The notes: generated from the sequence alone by a model not told the origin. DNA of 64,000 nucleotides from Kitasatospora sp. CB01950 (GCF_001905465.1 NZ_LISX01000007.1:134891-198890), one strand, 5' to 3'; shown: positions 17,893-27,999, counted from the stretch's first letter. Numbers and translations: made by a program.

Positions 17893-20076
17893 TCAGTCGC
17901 GGTAGCGGCCGCCGCTCTCGGCGAGGGCGACCAGCGACGCCGGCGGGGTGAAGCGCTCGCCGTACGCGGCGGCGAGTTCCCGGGCGCGGGCGACGAAGCC
18001 GGCCGGCCCGCCCGGGTAGCCGTTGACGTACTGCAGGACGCCGCCGGTCCAGGCGGGGAAGCCGATGCCGAGGATGGAGCCGATGTTGGCGTCGGCGACC
18101 GAGGTCAGCACGTTCTCGTCCAGGCAGCGGATCGAGTCGAGGGTCTCGGAGAAGAGCATCCGCTCCTTCATGTCCTCGAACGGGATCTCCGCGCCGGGCC
18201 GGACGCTGTGCTTGTCTTTACCGAAATGCTCGCGCAGGCCGGGCCACAGGCGGGTGCGGCGGCCGTCGACGTAGTCGTAGAAGCCCGCGCCGCCGCTGCG
18301 GCCGGGGCGCTGGAACTCGTCGAGCATCCGGTCCATGACGATCTCGCCGGGGTGCTCGGTCCAGGTGCCGCCGGCCTCCTCGACGGCGCGGCGCGACTCG
18401 TTGCGGATCTTGCGCGGCAGGGTGAGGGTGAGCTCGTCCAGCAGCGACAGCACCTTCGCGGGGTAGCCGGCCTGCGCGGCGGCCTGTTCGACGGAGGACG
18501 GGTCGAGGCCCTCGCCGATCATCGCGACGCCCTCGTTGAGGAACTGGCCGATGACGCGGGAGGTGAAGAAGCCGCGGGAGTCGTTGACCACGATCGGGGT
18601 CTTGCGGATCTGCCGGACCAGGTCGAAGGCGTGCGCGAGCGCCTGGTCGCCGGTCTCCGGGCCGCGGATGATCTCGACCAGCGGCATCTTGTCGACCGGC
18701 GAGAAGAAGTGCAGGCCGATGAAGTCGGCGGGCCGCTCGACGCCCTCGGCGAGCAGGCCGATGGGCAGGGTGGAGGTGTTGGAGCAGAGCAGCGCGTCGG
18801 GGGCGACCACGTGCTGGATCTCCTGGAACACCTTGTGCTTGAGCTCGGGGTTCTCGAAGACCGCCTCGATGACGGTGTCGCAGCCGGCCAGCGCGGTCGG
18901 GTCCGCGGTGGGGGTGATCCGGGCGAGGAACTCGTCACGTTCCTCGGCGGACAGCCGCCCGCGGCTCACCTGCTTGTCCAACAGGCCCGCCGAGTAGGCC
19001 TTTCCGCGTTCGGCGGCCTCCAGTGTGACGTCCTTCAGCAGCACGTCCAGGCCGGCCTGCGCGCACGAGTACGCGATGCCCGCGCCCATCATGCCGGCGC
19101 CCAGCACGGCGACCTTCGACGCCTTCCGGGCGGGCACCGCATCCGGGCGGGAGACACCGGAGTTGACGGCCTGCATGTCGAAGAAGAAGGCCTGGATCAT
19201 GTTCTTGGAGGTCGCGCCGCAGGCCAGCTCGGTGAAGTACCGGGCCTCGATGACGAACGCGGTGTCCACGTCGACCTGCGAGCTCTCCACGGCCGCCGCC
19301 AGGATGTTGCGCGGCGCCGGGTAGGGCGCGCCGTTCAGCTGCTTGCGCAGGTTGGCGGGGAAGGCGGGCAGGTTGGCGGCGAGCGCGGGGGTGGCGGGGG
19401 TGCCGCCGGGGATCTTGTAGCCCTTGGCGTCCCAGGGCTGCACGCTGACCGGGTTGGCGGCGATGAACGCGCGGGCCTGCGCGAGCATCTCCTCGGTGGT
19501 GGAGGCGAGTTCGTGCACCAGGCCGTTCTGCAGGGCCTGCGCGGGACGGTACTGGCGGCCCTGCAGCAGGACCTTCAGCAGGGCGTCGGTGATGCCGAGC
19601 ATCCGCACGGTGCGGACCACGCCGCCGCCGCCGGGCAGCAGGCCGAGGGTGACCTCGGGCAGGCCGATCTTGCTGCCGGGGGCGTCCAGCGCGATCCGGT
19701 GGTGGCAGGCGAGGGCGATCTCCAGGCCGCCGCCGAGCGCGGCGCCGTTGATCGCGGCGACCACCGGCTTGCCGAGGGTCTCCAGCCTGCGCAGCGCGCG
19801 CTTGATCCGCATCGAGTTGGCGAACACCTGCTCGGCGTCGTCCGGCCCGACCGAGGACAGCAGCTTGAGGTCGCCGCCGGCGAAGAAGGTCTTCTTCGCG
19901 GAGGTGACGATGACGCCGGTCAACTCCGCGGTGGCGGCGAGCCGTTCGACGGTGGCGTCGAGGGCGTCGGTGAACGCGGCGTTCATGGTGTTGGCGGACT
20001 GCGCGGGGTCGTCGAGGACGAGGGTGACCACGCCGTCCTGGTCCTGCTCCCAGCGGATGGGGCTCACGTCGGTCAT
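17893..20076 (-). CDS. fadB: Bifunctional enoyl-CoA hydratase / 3-hydroxyacyl-CoA dehydrogenase (FadB/FadJ-like)
   Basis: A 727-residue beta-oxidation multifunctional protein catalysing hydration of 2-enoyl-CoA and NAD-dependent oxidation of the 3-hydroxyacyl-CoA. The hydratase/isomerase domain (about 10-200) contains FAGGDLKLL and AALGGGLEIALACHHRIA, the oxyanion-hole and active-site loops. The dehydrogenase Rossmann domain starts at about 320 with VAVLGAGMMGAGIAYSCAQAG. SNTSTLPI and GLHFFSPVDKMPLVEII carry the catalytic region, and the C-terminal 3HCDH repeat follows (about 510-710). It is the last gene of the four-gene operon, 40 bp after the thiolase gene, and acts with that thiolase as a cytoplasmic beta-oxidation pair. 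Confidence 0.95.
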   Translation of the reverse strand: MTDVSPIRWEQDQDGVVTLVLDDPAQSANTMNAAFTDALDATVERLAATAELTGVIVTSAKKTFFAGGDLKLLSSVGPDDAEQVFANSMRIKRALRRLETLGKPVVAAINGAALGGGLEIALACHHRIALDAPGSKIGLPEVTLGLLPGGGGVVRTVRMLGITDALLKVLLQGRQYRPAQALQNGLVHELASTTEEMLAQARAFIAANPVSVQPWDAKGYKIPGGTPATPALAANLPAFPANLRKQLNGAPYPAPRNILAAAVESSQVDVDTAFVIEARYFTELACGATSKNMIQAFFFDMQAVNSGVSRPDAVPARKASKVAVLGAGMMGAGIAYSCAQAGLDVLLKDVTLEAAERGKAYSAGLLDKQVSRGRLSAEERDEFLARITPTADPTALAGCDTVIEAVFENPELKHKVFQEIQHVVAPDALLCSNTSTLPIGLLAEGVERPADFIGLHFFSPVDKMPLVEIIRGPETGDQALAHAFDLVRQIRKTPIVVNDSRGFFTSRVIGQFLNEGVAMIGEGLDPSSVEQAAAQAGYPAKVLSLLDELTLTLPRKIRNESRRAVEEAGGTWTEHPGEIVMDRMLDEFQRPGRSGGAGFYDYVDGRRTRLWPGLREHFGKDKHSVRPGAEIPFEDMKERMLFSETLDSIRCLDENVLTSVADANIGSILGIGFPAWTGGVLQYVNGYPGGPAGFVARARELAAAYGERFTPPASLVALAESGGRYRD

Positions 20077-20116
20077 TGTGTCGAGTCCTTGTTCGGATAC
20101 GTGAGTGGACGGGTGG

Positions 20117-21331
<1,215 letters not shown>

Positions 21332-21358
21332 GGTGTCAGTGCCTTTCAGACGTGTCGG

Positions 21359-22501
21359 TCAGCCGAGCAGGGAGCGGCCGACGATCTCTTTCATGATCTC
21401 GGTGGTGCCGCCGTAGATGGTCTGGACGCGCCCGTCGGTGAACGCCCGGGCGACCGCGCTGTCGCTCATGTAGCCGGAGCCGCCGTGCAGTTGCAGGCAG
21501 CGGTCGGCGGTCCGCTTCTGCAGCTCGGTGGCCCACCATTTGGCCATCGAGGCGTCCGCCGGCGTCAGGTTGTACCGGTTGTGCTCCAGCACGCACCGGT
21601 CCACGAAGGCCCGGGTGACGGCGCACTCGGTGGCCAGCTCGGCGATCTCGAACCGGACGTGCTGGAGCTTGGCCAGCGGGCGGCCGAACGCGGTGCGCTG
21701 CTTCACGTACCCGATGGTCTCCTCCACCAGGAACTCGGCGCCGGCGATCGCCGCGACCGCGATCGCCAGCCGCTCCTGCGCGAGGTTGCGCATCAGGTAC
21801 AGGAAGCCCTGGTTCTCCTCGCCGAGCAGGTTGGCCTTCGGCACCCGCACGTCCTGGAAGAACAACTCGGCGGTGTCCTGCGCCTTCTGGCCGATCTTGT
21901 CGAGGTTGCGGCCGCGCTCGAAGCCCGGCATGCCGCGCTCCACCACCAGCAGGCTCAGGCCGTGCGCGCCGCCCTCGGGGGTGGTCTTCGCCACCACCAC
22001 CACGAGGTCCGCCAGGATGCCGTTGGAGATGAACGTCTTCGCGCCGTTCAGCACGTAGTGGTCGCCCGCGTCGACCGCCGTGGTGCGGATCGCCTGCAGG
22101 TCGGAGCCGGTGTCGGGCTCGGTCATCGCGATCGCGCCGATCAGCTCGCCCGAGCAGAAGCCCGGCAGCCAGCGCCGCTTCTGCTCCTCGGTGCCCAGCC
22201 CGGTCAGGTACGGGCCGATGATGTCGTTGTGCAGGCCGATCGCCAGGCCGCTCGCGCCGACCCGGGTGAACTCCTCGGCCAGCACCGCGGCGAACCGGAA
22301 GTCCTGGCTGCCCCCGCCGCCGTACTGCTCGTCCACCGCGAGGCCCAGCAGCCCGGCCCTTCCGGCGGCCGTCCAGGCGTCACGGTCGACGATGCCCTGC
22401 TGCTCCCAGCGGGCGTGGTGCGGGATGACCTCCTTGGCGAGGAAGGCCCGGACACTCTCCCGGAAGTCCTCGTGTTCCTCGGTGTAGAGCTCGCGCTGCA
22501 C
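21359..22501 (-). CDS. Acyl-CoA dehydrogenase
   Basis: A 380-residue FAD-dependent acyl-CoA dehydrogenase introducing the 2,3-double bond. IGAIAMTEPDTGSDLQAIRTTA is the flavin/substrate signature (about 118-139). CLQLHGGSGYMSD and the C-terminal QTIYGGTTEIMKEIVGRSL are the second signature. The Glu found in YEGT of medium-chain enzymes is Gly here (YGGT), so the catalytic base is probably the Glu used by isovaleryl- and long-chain enzymes. Substrates could thus be branched or long-chain acyl-CoAs. It is the second gene of the operon, 13 bp after the CoA-transferase gene. Confidence 0.95.
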   Translation of the reverse strand: MQRELYTEEHEDFRESVRAFLAKEVIPHHARWEQQGIVDRDAWTAAGRAGLLGLAVDEQYGGGGSQDFRFAAVLAEEFTRVGASGLAIGLHNDIIGPYLTGLGTEEQKRRWLPGFCSGELIGAIAMTEPDTGSDLQAIRTTAVDAGDHYVLNGAKTFISNGILADLVVVVAKTTPEGGAHGLSLLVVERGMPGFERGRNLDKIGQKAQDTAELFFQDVRVPKANLLGEENQGFLYLMRNLAQERLAIAVAAIAGAEFLVEETIGYVKQRTAFGRPLAKLQHVRFEIAELATECAVTRAFVDRCVLEHNRYNLTPADASMAKWWATELQKRTADRCLQLHGGSGYMSDSAVARAFTDGRVQTIYGGTTEIMKEIVGRSLLG

Positions 22502-22514
22502 GGGGTTCTCTCCT

Positions 22515-23657
22515 TCAGGAGGATGTCGGGTCGAGTGCGGGGACGGCCCAGTCGCGGGCGACCTCGGCGGTGTGCTCGCCCGGACGGGCGGGCGCGGTGC
22601 GCAGCGCGGCCGGGGTGGCGGAGAACCGCGGGGCGACGCCGGGCTGCACGGTGCCGTGCTGCTCGGTGTAGCTGCCGCGGGCGGCCAGGTGCGGGTGCGC
22701 GGCGGCCTGACGCATCGTCAGGACCGGTGCGACACAGGCGTCGTGGGCCTCGAACCGGTCGTTCCACTCGGCCTGGGTGCGGGTGGCGAAGCGCTGTGCG
22801 ATCCGCTCGCGCAGCTCGGGCCAGCGGGGCAGGTCGTACTGGGCGGGGGCGTCGTCGCCGAGCTCCAGCAGGCGGGTGAACTCGGCGTAGAACTGCGGCT
22901 CCAGCGGGCCGACGGCCATCCACTGCCCGTCGGCGGTGGCGAAGGTTCCGTACCAGGGCGCGCCGCCGTCCAGCAGGTTGACGCCGCGCCGGTCCTGCCA
23001 GAGGCCCGCGTCGAGCAGGCCCCACAGCATGGTGGACAGGTGCGCGGCGCCGTCCACGATCGCGGCGTCGACGACCTGGCCGGCGCCGGTGGACCGGGCG
23101 TGGTGCAGGGCGGCCAGCAGGCCGACCACCAGGTACAGCGAGCCGCCCGCGTAGTCGCCCAGCAGGTTGGCGGGGATCGCCGGGGGGCCGCCGGCGTCGC
23201 CGATCAGGCCGAGGACGCCGGACGTGGCGAGGTAGGTGATGTCGTGGCCCGCGCGGTCGGCCAGCGGGCCGGACTGGCCCCAGCCGGTCATCCGGCCGTA
23301 CACCAGCGCCGGGTTGCGGGCCAGGCACTGTTCCGGTCCGACGCCCAGCCGTTCGGCGACGCCCGGACGGTAGCCCTCGATCAACAGGTCGGCGCGGGCG
23401 GCGAGTTCGAGCACCAGGCCGGTGCCCTCCGGGGACTTCAGGTCCACGACCACCGAGCGCTTGTTGCGGTTGGTGAGGTCCCGCTCCGGGGCCGGCCCGA
23501 GCGCCTGCCCGCCCGGGCGGTCCACCCGCACCACGTCCGCCCCCAGGTCGGCGAGCAGCATCGCGGCGAACGGGCCGGGCCCGATGCCCGCCAGCTCCAG
23601 GACCCGGACGCCCGCGAGCGGCCCGGCGGCCTTGACGGGGGGTGTTGCGGGGGTCAT
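22515..23657 (-). CDS. CaiB/BaiF CoA-transferase family protein, alpha-methylacyl-CoA racemase-like
   Basis: A 380-residue class III CoA-transferase-fold protein. GPFAAMLLADLGADVVRVDRPGG and NRNKRSVVVDLKSPEG are family hallmarks. AGHDITYLATSGVLGLIG and NLLGDYAGGSLYLVVGLL match the His and Asp catalytic loops of alpha-methylacyl-CoA racemase (MCR/AMACR). This suggests epimerisation of 2-methylacyl-CoA before oxidation, as for methyl-branched fatty acids or sterol side chains. The ATG at 23657 is preceded by GGGAGG; the frame remains open upstream for 34 codons but those are not conserved-looking. It heads the operon; the promoter region carries the motif shared with the MerR gene. Confidence 0.92.
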   Translation of the reverse strand: MTPATPPVKAAGPLAGVRVLELAGIGPGPFAAMLLADLGADVVRVDRPGGQALGPAPERDLTNRNKRSVVVDLKSPEGTGLVLELAARADLLIEGYRPGVAERLGVGPEQCLARNPALVYGRMTGWGQSGPLADRAGHDITYLATSGVLGLIGDAGGPPAIPANLLGDYAGGSLYLVVGLLAALHHARSTGAGQVVDAAIVDGAAHLSTMLWGLLDAGLWQDRRGVNLLDGGAPWYGTFATADGQWMAVGPLEPQFYAEFTRLLELGDDAPAQYDLPRWPELRERIAQRFATRTQAEWNDRFEAHDACVAPVLTMRQAAAHPHLAARGSYTEQHGTVQPGVAPRFSATPAALRTAPARPGEHTAEVARDWAVPALDPTSS

Positions 23658-23677
23658 CGGCGGCTGCCTCCCAGGTT

Positions 23678-23700
23678 TGACAGTAAAGCTGTCACAGTGG
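23678..23700 (-). promoter_or_regulatory. Operator-like dyad at the beta-oxidation operon promoter
   Basis: A perfect 6-5-6 inverted repeat, TGACAG (23678-23683) and CTGTCA (23689-23694), is followed by CAGTGG, giving TGTCACAGTGG at 23690-23700, identical to 17126-17136. Read leftward, a TACTGT hexamer lies within the dyad and could serve as the -10, with the dyad in the spacer region as MerR-type regulators require. Confidence 0.5.
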
Positions 23701-23794
23701 CGATGATAGGGATGCGACTCGCCGGTAACAAGAGTCCGCCGCGCAGTCTGTACGACCATGGAAGGGCGTCCGACCGACCGGAGGGAAACCCACC

Positions 23795-24487
23795 ATGCCC
23801 GACCGCGACACCGCCGTCCTCGACGACCCCGTCGCCGCTGCCCTGTGCGGCCCGCACGCCCACCTCGCCCGCCGCCACGGCCGGGCCGCCAGCTACCACC
23901 CCGACATCGCGAGCATCTCCACCCTCACCGCCAACCGCGACGCCGGCGTCTGGGACGACCTGGCGGAACTCCTCGGCGCCGACGCCTTCGCCCTCCTCTT
24001 CCACTGCCCCGCCCTGCCGCCCTCCCACTGGGTGTCCGAATTCGCCATGGGCGGCTACCAGTTGATCCACACCGGCCCGCGCCCCCCGCGTCCCCGGCGC
24101 GCGGCGGACCTCGTCGAACTCGGCCCTGCGGACGTCCCCGAGATGCTCGCCCTCGTCGAACGCACCCGCCCCGGCCCCTTCCACACCCGCACCATCGAAC
24201 TCGGCACCTACCTCGGCGTCCGCGAGAACGGCGCCCTCGTGGCCATGGCCGGCGAGAGGCTCAAGCCGCCGGGCTGGACCGAGATCAGCGCCGTCTGCAC
24301 CGCCCCCGAGGCCCGCGGCCGCGGCCACGCCGCGACGCTCATCACCACCCTCGTCCACCTCATCACCGCCCGCGGCGAGCACCCCTTCCTCCACGTCGCC
24401 GCCGACAACCCCGCCCTCGGGCTGTACCAGCGCCTCGGCTTCGAGATCCGCACCGAAGTCACCTTCCGGGGGTTCCGGACACCGTAG
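23795..24487 (+). CDS. GNAT-family N-acetyltransferase (FR47-like)
   Basis: A 230-residue protein with an N-terminal ligand-binding-like half and a C-terminal GNAT domain. VCTAPEARGRGHAATLITTLVHLITARGEHPFLHVAADNPALGLYQRLGFEIRTEVTFRGF contains the acetyl-CoA loop (RGRGHA) and the YQRLGF motif. It resembles FR47-like acetyltransferases that modify small molecules or amino groups. The acceptor is unknown. The start at 23795 follows GGAGGGAAACCCACC. It converges on the PucR gene across a hairpin-forming repeat. Confidence 0.88.
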   Translation: MPDRDTAVLDDPVAAALCGPHAHLARRHGRAASYHPDIASISTLTANRDAGVWDDLAELLGADAFALLFHCPALPPSHWVSEFAMGGYQLIHTGPRPPRPRRAADLVELGPADVPEMLALVERTRPGPFHTRTIELGTYLGVRENGALVAMAGERLKPPGWTEISAVCTAPEARGRGHAATLITTLVHLITARGEHPFLHVAADNPALGLYQRLGFEIRTEVTFRGFRTP

Positions 24488-24496
24488 AGGGCAGGC

Positions 24497-24660
24497 GGGC
24501 GCGGGGAACTGCGCGACAAGCGCACGCCACATCCGCAAGGTCGCAATCACGTGCAGGTCAATGTCCTGCGTCGCGACCTTGCCGTTGGGAGCCTTCCGCT
24601 TCGCGCAGTTCTCCCCCAGCCCTGGCGGGCCGGGAGGTACCCCCACGCGCCCCTGGTTGT
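24497..24660. repeat. Long hairpin-forming intergenic repeat (streptomycete REP-like) between convergent genes
   Basis: An outer arm GGGGAACTGCGCGACAAGC pairs with GCTTCGCGCAGTTCTCCCC about 80 bp later, allowing small gaps. Inside it GCAAGGTCGC (24535-24544) pairs perfectly with GCGACCTTGC (24573-24582), and within that GCAGG (24553-24557) pairs with CCTGC (24565-24569). Sequences starting GCGCGGGGAACTGCGCGAC recur between genes in many Streptomyces genomes as I recall them. It probably terminates transcription from both sides. Confidence 0.65.
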
Positions 24661-24664
24661 GCTC

Positions 24665-25867
24665 CTACCGCTGCCAGTGGCGGATTTCGAGTGCTGCCGC
24701 CACTTCGAGCGGGTTCTCGGCGAGGGGGCGCGGGAGCAGCGTCTCCGCGTGGGCGAGGCGGCGCAGGAGCGTGTTGCGGTGGGTGAAGAGGCGCGCCGCC
24801 GCTCGCGTCGCGTTGCACTGTTCGGCGAGGTAGGCGCGGACCGCTTCGGCCGGCGGGCCGTCGAGCGGGCCGAGGACGCGGCGGACGAAGCGGTCGGCGA
24901 CGTCGAGGTCCTGGGTGAGGAGGGCGACGAGTTCGACGTCCTCGTGCGAGGCGAGGCGTTGGACGGAGGCCAGGCGGGCGAGCATGCGCTGGGTGGTGAG
25001 GGCGTCGAGGTGGCTGCGGCGGAAGCCGTTGACGCCGGTGGCGGTGGGGCCGAGGGCGATGCGGACGGCGGGGAGCCGGTCGAGGCCCGCGCGCAGGGCG
25101 GAGGTCGAGGGGCGGGCGGCGGTCCAGACCCAGCGCGAGGCCGCGCTCGCGGTGACGTCGAGGACCGGTGGGCGACCCGCGGAGGACGCCAACAGGTCGG
25201 CGGCGCGGTCGAGTTGGGCGAAGTCCTGGTCGAGGTCGTCCACCCACAGGACCGCGGCGGTGTGCGTCCCGGTGAGCGGGTAGCCGAGCCGGGCCTCCGC
25301 CCGGGCGCGGGTGATCGGGGCGCCGTCGAGCAGGAGTGTGACGGCGTGCAGCCGGTCCGCGTGGTGGGAGCCGGTGAGTGCGGCGCGTTCGGCGCGCAGC
25401 AGGGCGGACATCTCGCCGACGCAGACGTCGACGAAGGCGGAGATGGAGCGCAGGGAGACGTCCAGGAGCTCGCGGAGGTCGTCCGGGTCGGTGGTGAGCG
25501 AGCAGGCGATCCGGGTCCAGAGGCGGACGGCGACGCTCTCGCCGGCCCGGTAGGAGTCGAGGGCGGGTTCGTCCAGGCCGCGGCGGACGATGTCGCGGGC
25601 GATGAGGCGCTGTTCCTCGCCGTCGGGTGCGGCGGGGACGGGCGCGCCGGGGGCGGTGACGTTGGCGGCGGCCCAGCGCAGCAGGTTGGCCCGGTTGACG
25701 CGGCGCAGTCCGGCCGAGAGGACGGGGTCGTCGGCGATCGGCCGCCGGGTCTCGCCGGCGAGGGTCGCGGCGTCGAGTTCGGCCAGCCACTCGGCGGGCG
25801 GGTTGAGTGCGGTCTCGGCGCCCTGGCGGATCAGCCGGAGGATCCGGGGCGGGGGCAGCGGCGGCAT
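24665..25867 (-). CDS. PucR/CdaR-type helix-turn-helix transcriptional regulator
   Basis: A 400-residue regulator of the PucR/CdaR architecture. It has an N-terminal helical region, a central GGDEF-like domain (about 165-290, including GYPLTGTHTAAVLWVDDLD) and a C-terminal helix-turn-helix, AVRAYLAEQCNATRAAARLFTHRNTLLRRL (about 343-372). Such proteins control catabolic or secondary-metabolism genes. It is divergent from the EthA-like monooxygenase gene, which is the likely target, and palindromic GGTGCAC sites lie between them. The ATG at 25867 is chosen because the domain starts just after it; the frame stays open for 539 more codons upstream through the monooxygenase gene, which is coincidental. 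Confidence 0.88.
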   Translation of the reverse strand: MPPLPPPRILRLIRQGAETALNPPAEWLAELDAATLAGETRRPIADDPVLSAGLRRVNRANLLRWAAANVTAPGAPVPAAPDGEEQRLIARDIVRRGLDEPALDSYRAGESVAVRLWTRIACSLTTDPDDLRELLDVSLRSISAFVDVCVGEMSALLRAERAALTGSHHADRLHAVTLLLDGAPITRARAEARLGYPLTGTHTAAVLWVDDLDQDFAQLDRAADLLASSAGRPPVLDVTASAASRWVWTAARPSTSALRAGLDRLPAVRIALGPTATGVNGFRRSHLDALTTQRMLARLASVQRLASHEDVELVALLTQDLDVADRFVRRVLGPLDGPPAEAVRAYLAEQCNATRAAARLFTHRNTLLRRLAHAETLLPRPLAENPLEVAAALEIRHWQR

Positions 25868-25882
25868 GTCCGTCACGGTAGT

Positions 25883-25918
25883 GGTGCACTGTGCACCGGG
25901 GAAGGGGCAGTACGGTGC
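25883..25918. promoter_or_regulatory. GGTGCAC palindromes between PucR gene and monooxygenase gene
   Basis: GGTGCAC-T-GTGCACC (25883-25897) is a perfect 7-1-7 palindrome located 16 bp upstream of the PucR start. CGGTGCA follows at about 25912-25918 and forms a further inverted pair with TGCACCG. Three half-sites in 36 bp suggest a cooperative operator for the PucR protein. Confidence 0.55.
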
Positions 25919-26002
25919 AGGTTGAACCTGGGCAACCGGCGCGCCCGGTGGGGACGATGACTGGGTTCCGCCCACCAGTCCTGCCACTCCCGGGAGCCGC
26001 CC

Positions 26003-27493
26003 GTGTCCACCGCCACCGCCGCGCAGCACGAGCGGACCGCCGCGCCCGTCGAGCACCTGGACGTGCTGATCGTCGGCGCCGGGATCTCCGGGATCGGCGC
26101 GGGCCGGTACCTGACCACGGAGTTGCCGGGCAGGTCGTTCGCGATCCTGGAGGCCCGGGGCGAGCTCGGCGGCACCTGGGACCTGTTCCGCTACCCGGGC
26201 ATCCGGTCCGACTCGGACCTGCACACCTTCGGGTACGCGTTCAAGCCGTGGCGGGAGAAGGAGTCGATCGCCGACGCCCCGCAGATCCTGTCCTACCTGC
26301 GCGAAACCGTCCGGGAGAACGGTTTGCAGAACCGGATCCGCTACCACCACCGGATACGGGAGGCGTCCTGGTCCACGGCGGACGCCCGCTGGACGGTCCG
26401 GGTGGAGCGCGCCGACACCGGCGAGCAGCTGACGCTGACCTGCGGCTGGCTGTTCTCCGCGACGGGCTACTACCGCTACGACCAGGGCTTCACCCCGGAG
26501 TTCCCGGGCCTGGAGCAGTACACCGGCACGGTCGTCCATCCGCAGCACTGGCCGGAGGACCTCGACTGGGCGGACAGGCGCGTGCTGGTGATCGGCAGCG
26601 GCGCGACCGCCGTCACGCTGGTGCCCGCGATGGCGAAGCGGGCCCGGCGGGTGACGATGCTCCAGCGGACGCCGACGTACATCATGCCGGTGCCGCGCCG
26701 CGACCACGTCGCCAACCTGCTGCGGCGGGTGCTCGGCGAAGAGCGCGGCTACGCGCTGGCCCGGCGCAAGAACATCGCCCAGCAGTATGCGATCTGGTCG
26801 TTCTGCCAGCGCCGCCCGAAGGCCGCGCGGCGGATCATCCGCTGGGTCAACGCCCGCCAACTGCCCAAGGGCTACCCGGTGGACGAGCACTTCTCCCCGC
26901 CGTACGACCCGTGGGACCAGCGGCTGTGCGCCGTCCCCGACGGCGACCTGTTCAAGGCGATCAAGGCCGGCCGGGCCGACGTGGTGACCGACCGGATCCG
27001 CACCTTCACCGAGAACGGCGTGCTGCTGGAGTCCGGGCGGGAGCTGGAGGCCGACCTCGTGGTCACCGCGACCGGGCTGAACGTGCAGGCGTTCGGCGGC
27101 ATCCCGATGAGCGTGGACGGCGAACCCGTGCGGCTCGCCGAGACCGTCGCGTTCAAGGGCATGATGCTCTCCGGCGTGCCCAACTTCGCGTACGCGATCG
27201 GCTACACCAACTCGTCCTGGACGCTGAAGATCGGCCTGCTGTGCGAGCACTTCTGCCGCCTGCTGGCCCACATGGAGCGGCAGGGGCACCAGATCTGCCG
27301 GCCCGAGGTCGCCGACCCGGCGATGGCCACCCGGCCGTTCCTGGACTTCGCGGCCGGCTACATCCGGCGCGCCGTGGACGGGCTGCCCCGGCAAGGCGAC
27401 CGGGGGCCGTGGCGGACGTCCAGCAGCTACCGCGACGACGAGCGGACGCTCGGTGCGGGCCGCGTCGCCGACCCCGAGCTGCACTTCTCCTGA
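26003..27493 (+). CDS. FAD-dependent Baeyer-Villiger-type monooxygenase, EthA-like
   Basis: A 496-residue flavin monooxygenase. VLIVGAGISGIGAG (about 23-36) binds FAD, VLVIGSGATAVTLVPAM (about 195-211) binds NADPH, and YTGTVVHPQHWPEDLDW between them fits the Baeyer-Villiger fingerprint FxGxxxHxxxW with Tyr in place of Phe. The HPQHWPEDLDW run and GSGATAVTLVPAM closely resemble mycobacterial EthA, which converts ketones to esters and sulphoxidises thioamides. It would act in the cytoplasm on ketones or thioethers. The GTG start at 26003 follows GGGAGCCGCCC. It is divergent from the PucR gene. Confidence 0.93.
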   Translation: MSTATAAQHERTAAPVEHLDVLIVGAGISGIGAGRYLTTELPGRSFAILEARGELGGTWDLFRYPGIRSDSDLHTFGYAFKPWREKESIADAPQILSYLRETVRENGLQNRIRYHHRIREASWSTADARWTVRVERADTGEQLTLTCGWLFSATGYYRYDQGFTPEFPGLEQYTGTVVHPQHWPEDLDWADRRVLVIGSGATAVTLVPAMAKRARRVTMLQRTPTYIMPVPRRDHVANLLRRVLGEERGYALARRKNIAQQYAIWSFCQRRPKAARRIIRWVNARQLPKGYPVDEHFSPPYDPWDQRLCAVPDGDLFKAIKAGRADVVTDRIRTFTENGVLLESGRELEADLVVTATGLNVQAFGGIPMSVDGEPVRLAETVAFKGMMLSGVPNFAYAIGYTNSSWTLKIGLLCEHFCRLLAHMERQGHQICRPEVADPAMATRPFLDFAAGYIRRAVDGLPRQGDRGPWRTSSSYRDDERTLGAGRVADPELHFS

Positions 27494-27612
27494 CCCCGCC
27501 CGTCCCGTCCCGCCCGCGTCGCCGCCCCTTGCCCCGTGGCGGGAGCGGGCGGAGGCTGGGAGGAAGGCGCACCGGCCGCCCGTCGCCGGTGCGCACGGGA
27601 AGGTGACACGTC

Positions 27613-27876
27613 ATGCAGAACCACTGGGTCGTCGACCTGAGCTTCGACGAGGACGAGTCCCGCACCAGCTGCACCGCCTCGCTCAGCGGCTTCAGCGCCC
27701 CCGGGGCCCAAGGCACCGGCGAGGCCCGCCGCAATCCGACCGACGACGGCGACAGCGTCATCGGCGAGGAACTGGCGGCGGCACGCGCCTGCCACGACCT
27801 CGCGCACCAACTGGTCGGCCGCGCCGCCGCCGGCATCGAGGGCCACACGCACGTCCCCGCGCACCCGGCGCTCTGA
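27613..27876 (+). CDS. DUF1876 domain-containing protein
   Basis: An 87-residue acidic small protein. The sequence NHWVVDLSFDEDESRTSCTASLSGFSAPGAQGTGEARRNPTDDGD followed by GEELAAARACHDLAHQLV matches the actinobacterial DUF1876 family, a small alpha/beta fold of unknown function resembling a dsRNA-binding-like topology. The start at 27613 is preceded by GGGAAGGTGACACGTC. It lies 119 bp after the monooxygenase gene and 123 bp before the next gene, which has its own promoter, so it is probably monocistronic. Confidence 0.85.
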   Translation: MQNHWVVDLSFDEDESRTSCTASLSGFSAPGAQGTGEARRNPTDDGDSVIGEELAAARACHDLAHQLVGRAAAGIEGHTHVPAHPAL

Positions 27877-27916
27877 ACTCCCGCCCGGGCCGGGCCAGTC
27901 CACGGTCGGTGATCTT

Positions 27917-27944
27917 TTCGGACCGCCGAACCGGCAGGTAGAGT
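27917..27944 (+). promoter_or_regulatory. Promoter of the Pr6Pr membrane-protein gene
   Basis: TTCGGA (27917-27922), a 16-bp spacer and TAGAGT (27939-27944) form a good streptomycete promoter about 50 bp upstream of the ATG at 28000. Confidence 0.55.
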
Positions 27945-27999
27945 GCGGCGATCAGTCGTGCCCACGGGGGGCACCAGCGAGACGAACACCGGTGACCGC

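Noticed and set aside
24665-27484. Extension of the PucR-type protein to 939 residues through the monooxygenase gene
   Set aside because: The extra 539 residues are antisense to the EthA-like gene and show no PucR-related sequence; the start at 25867 gives a normal length.
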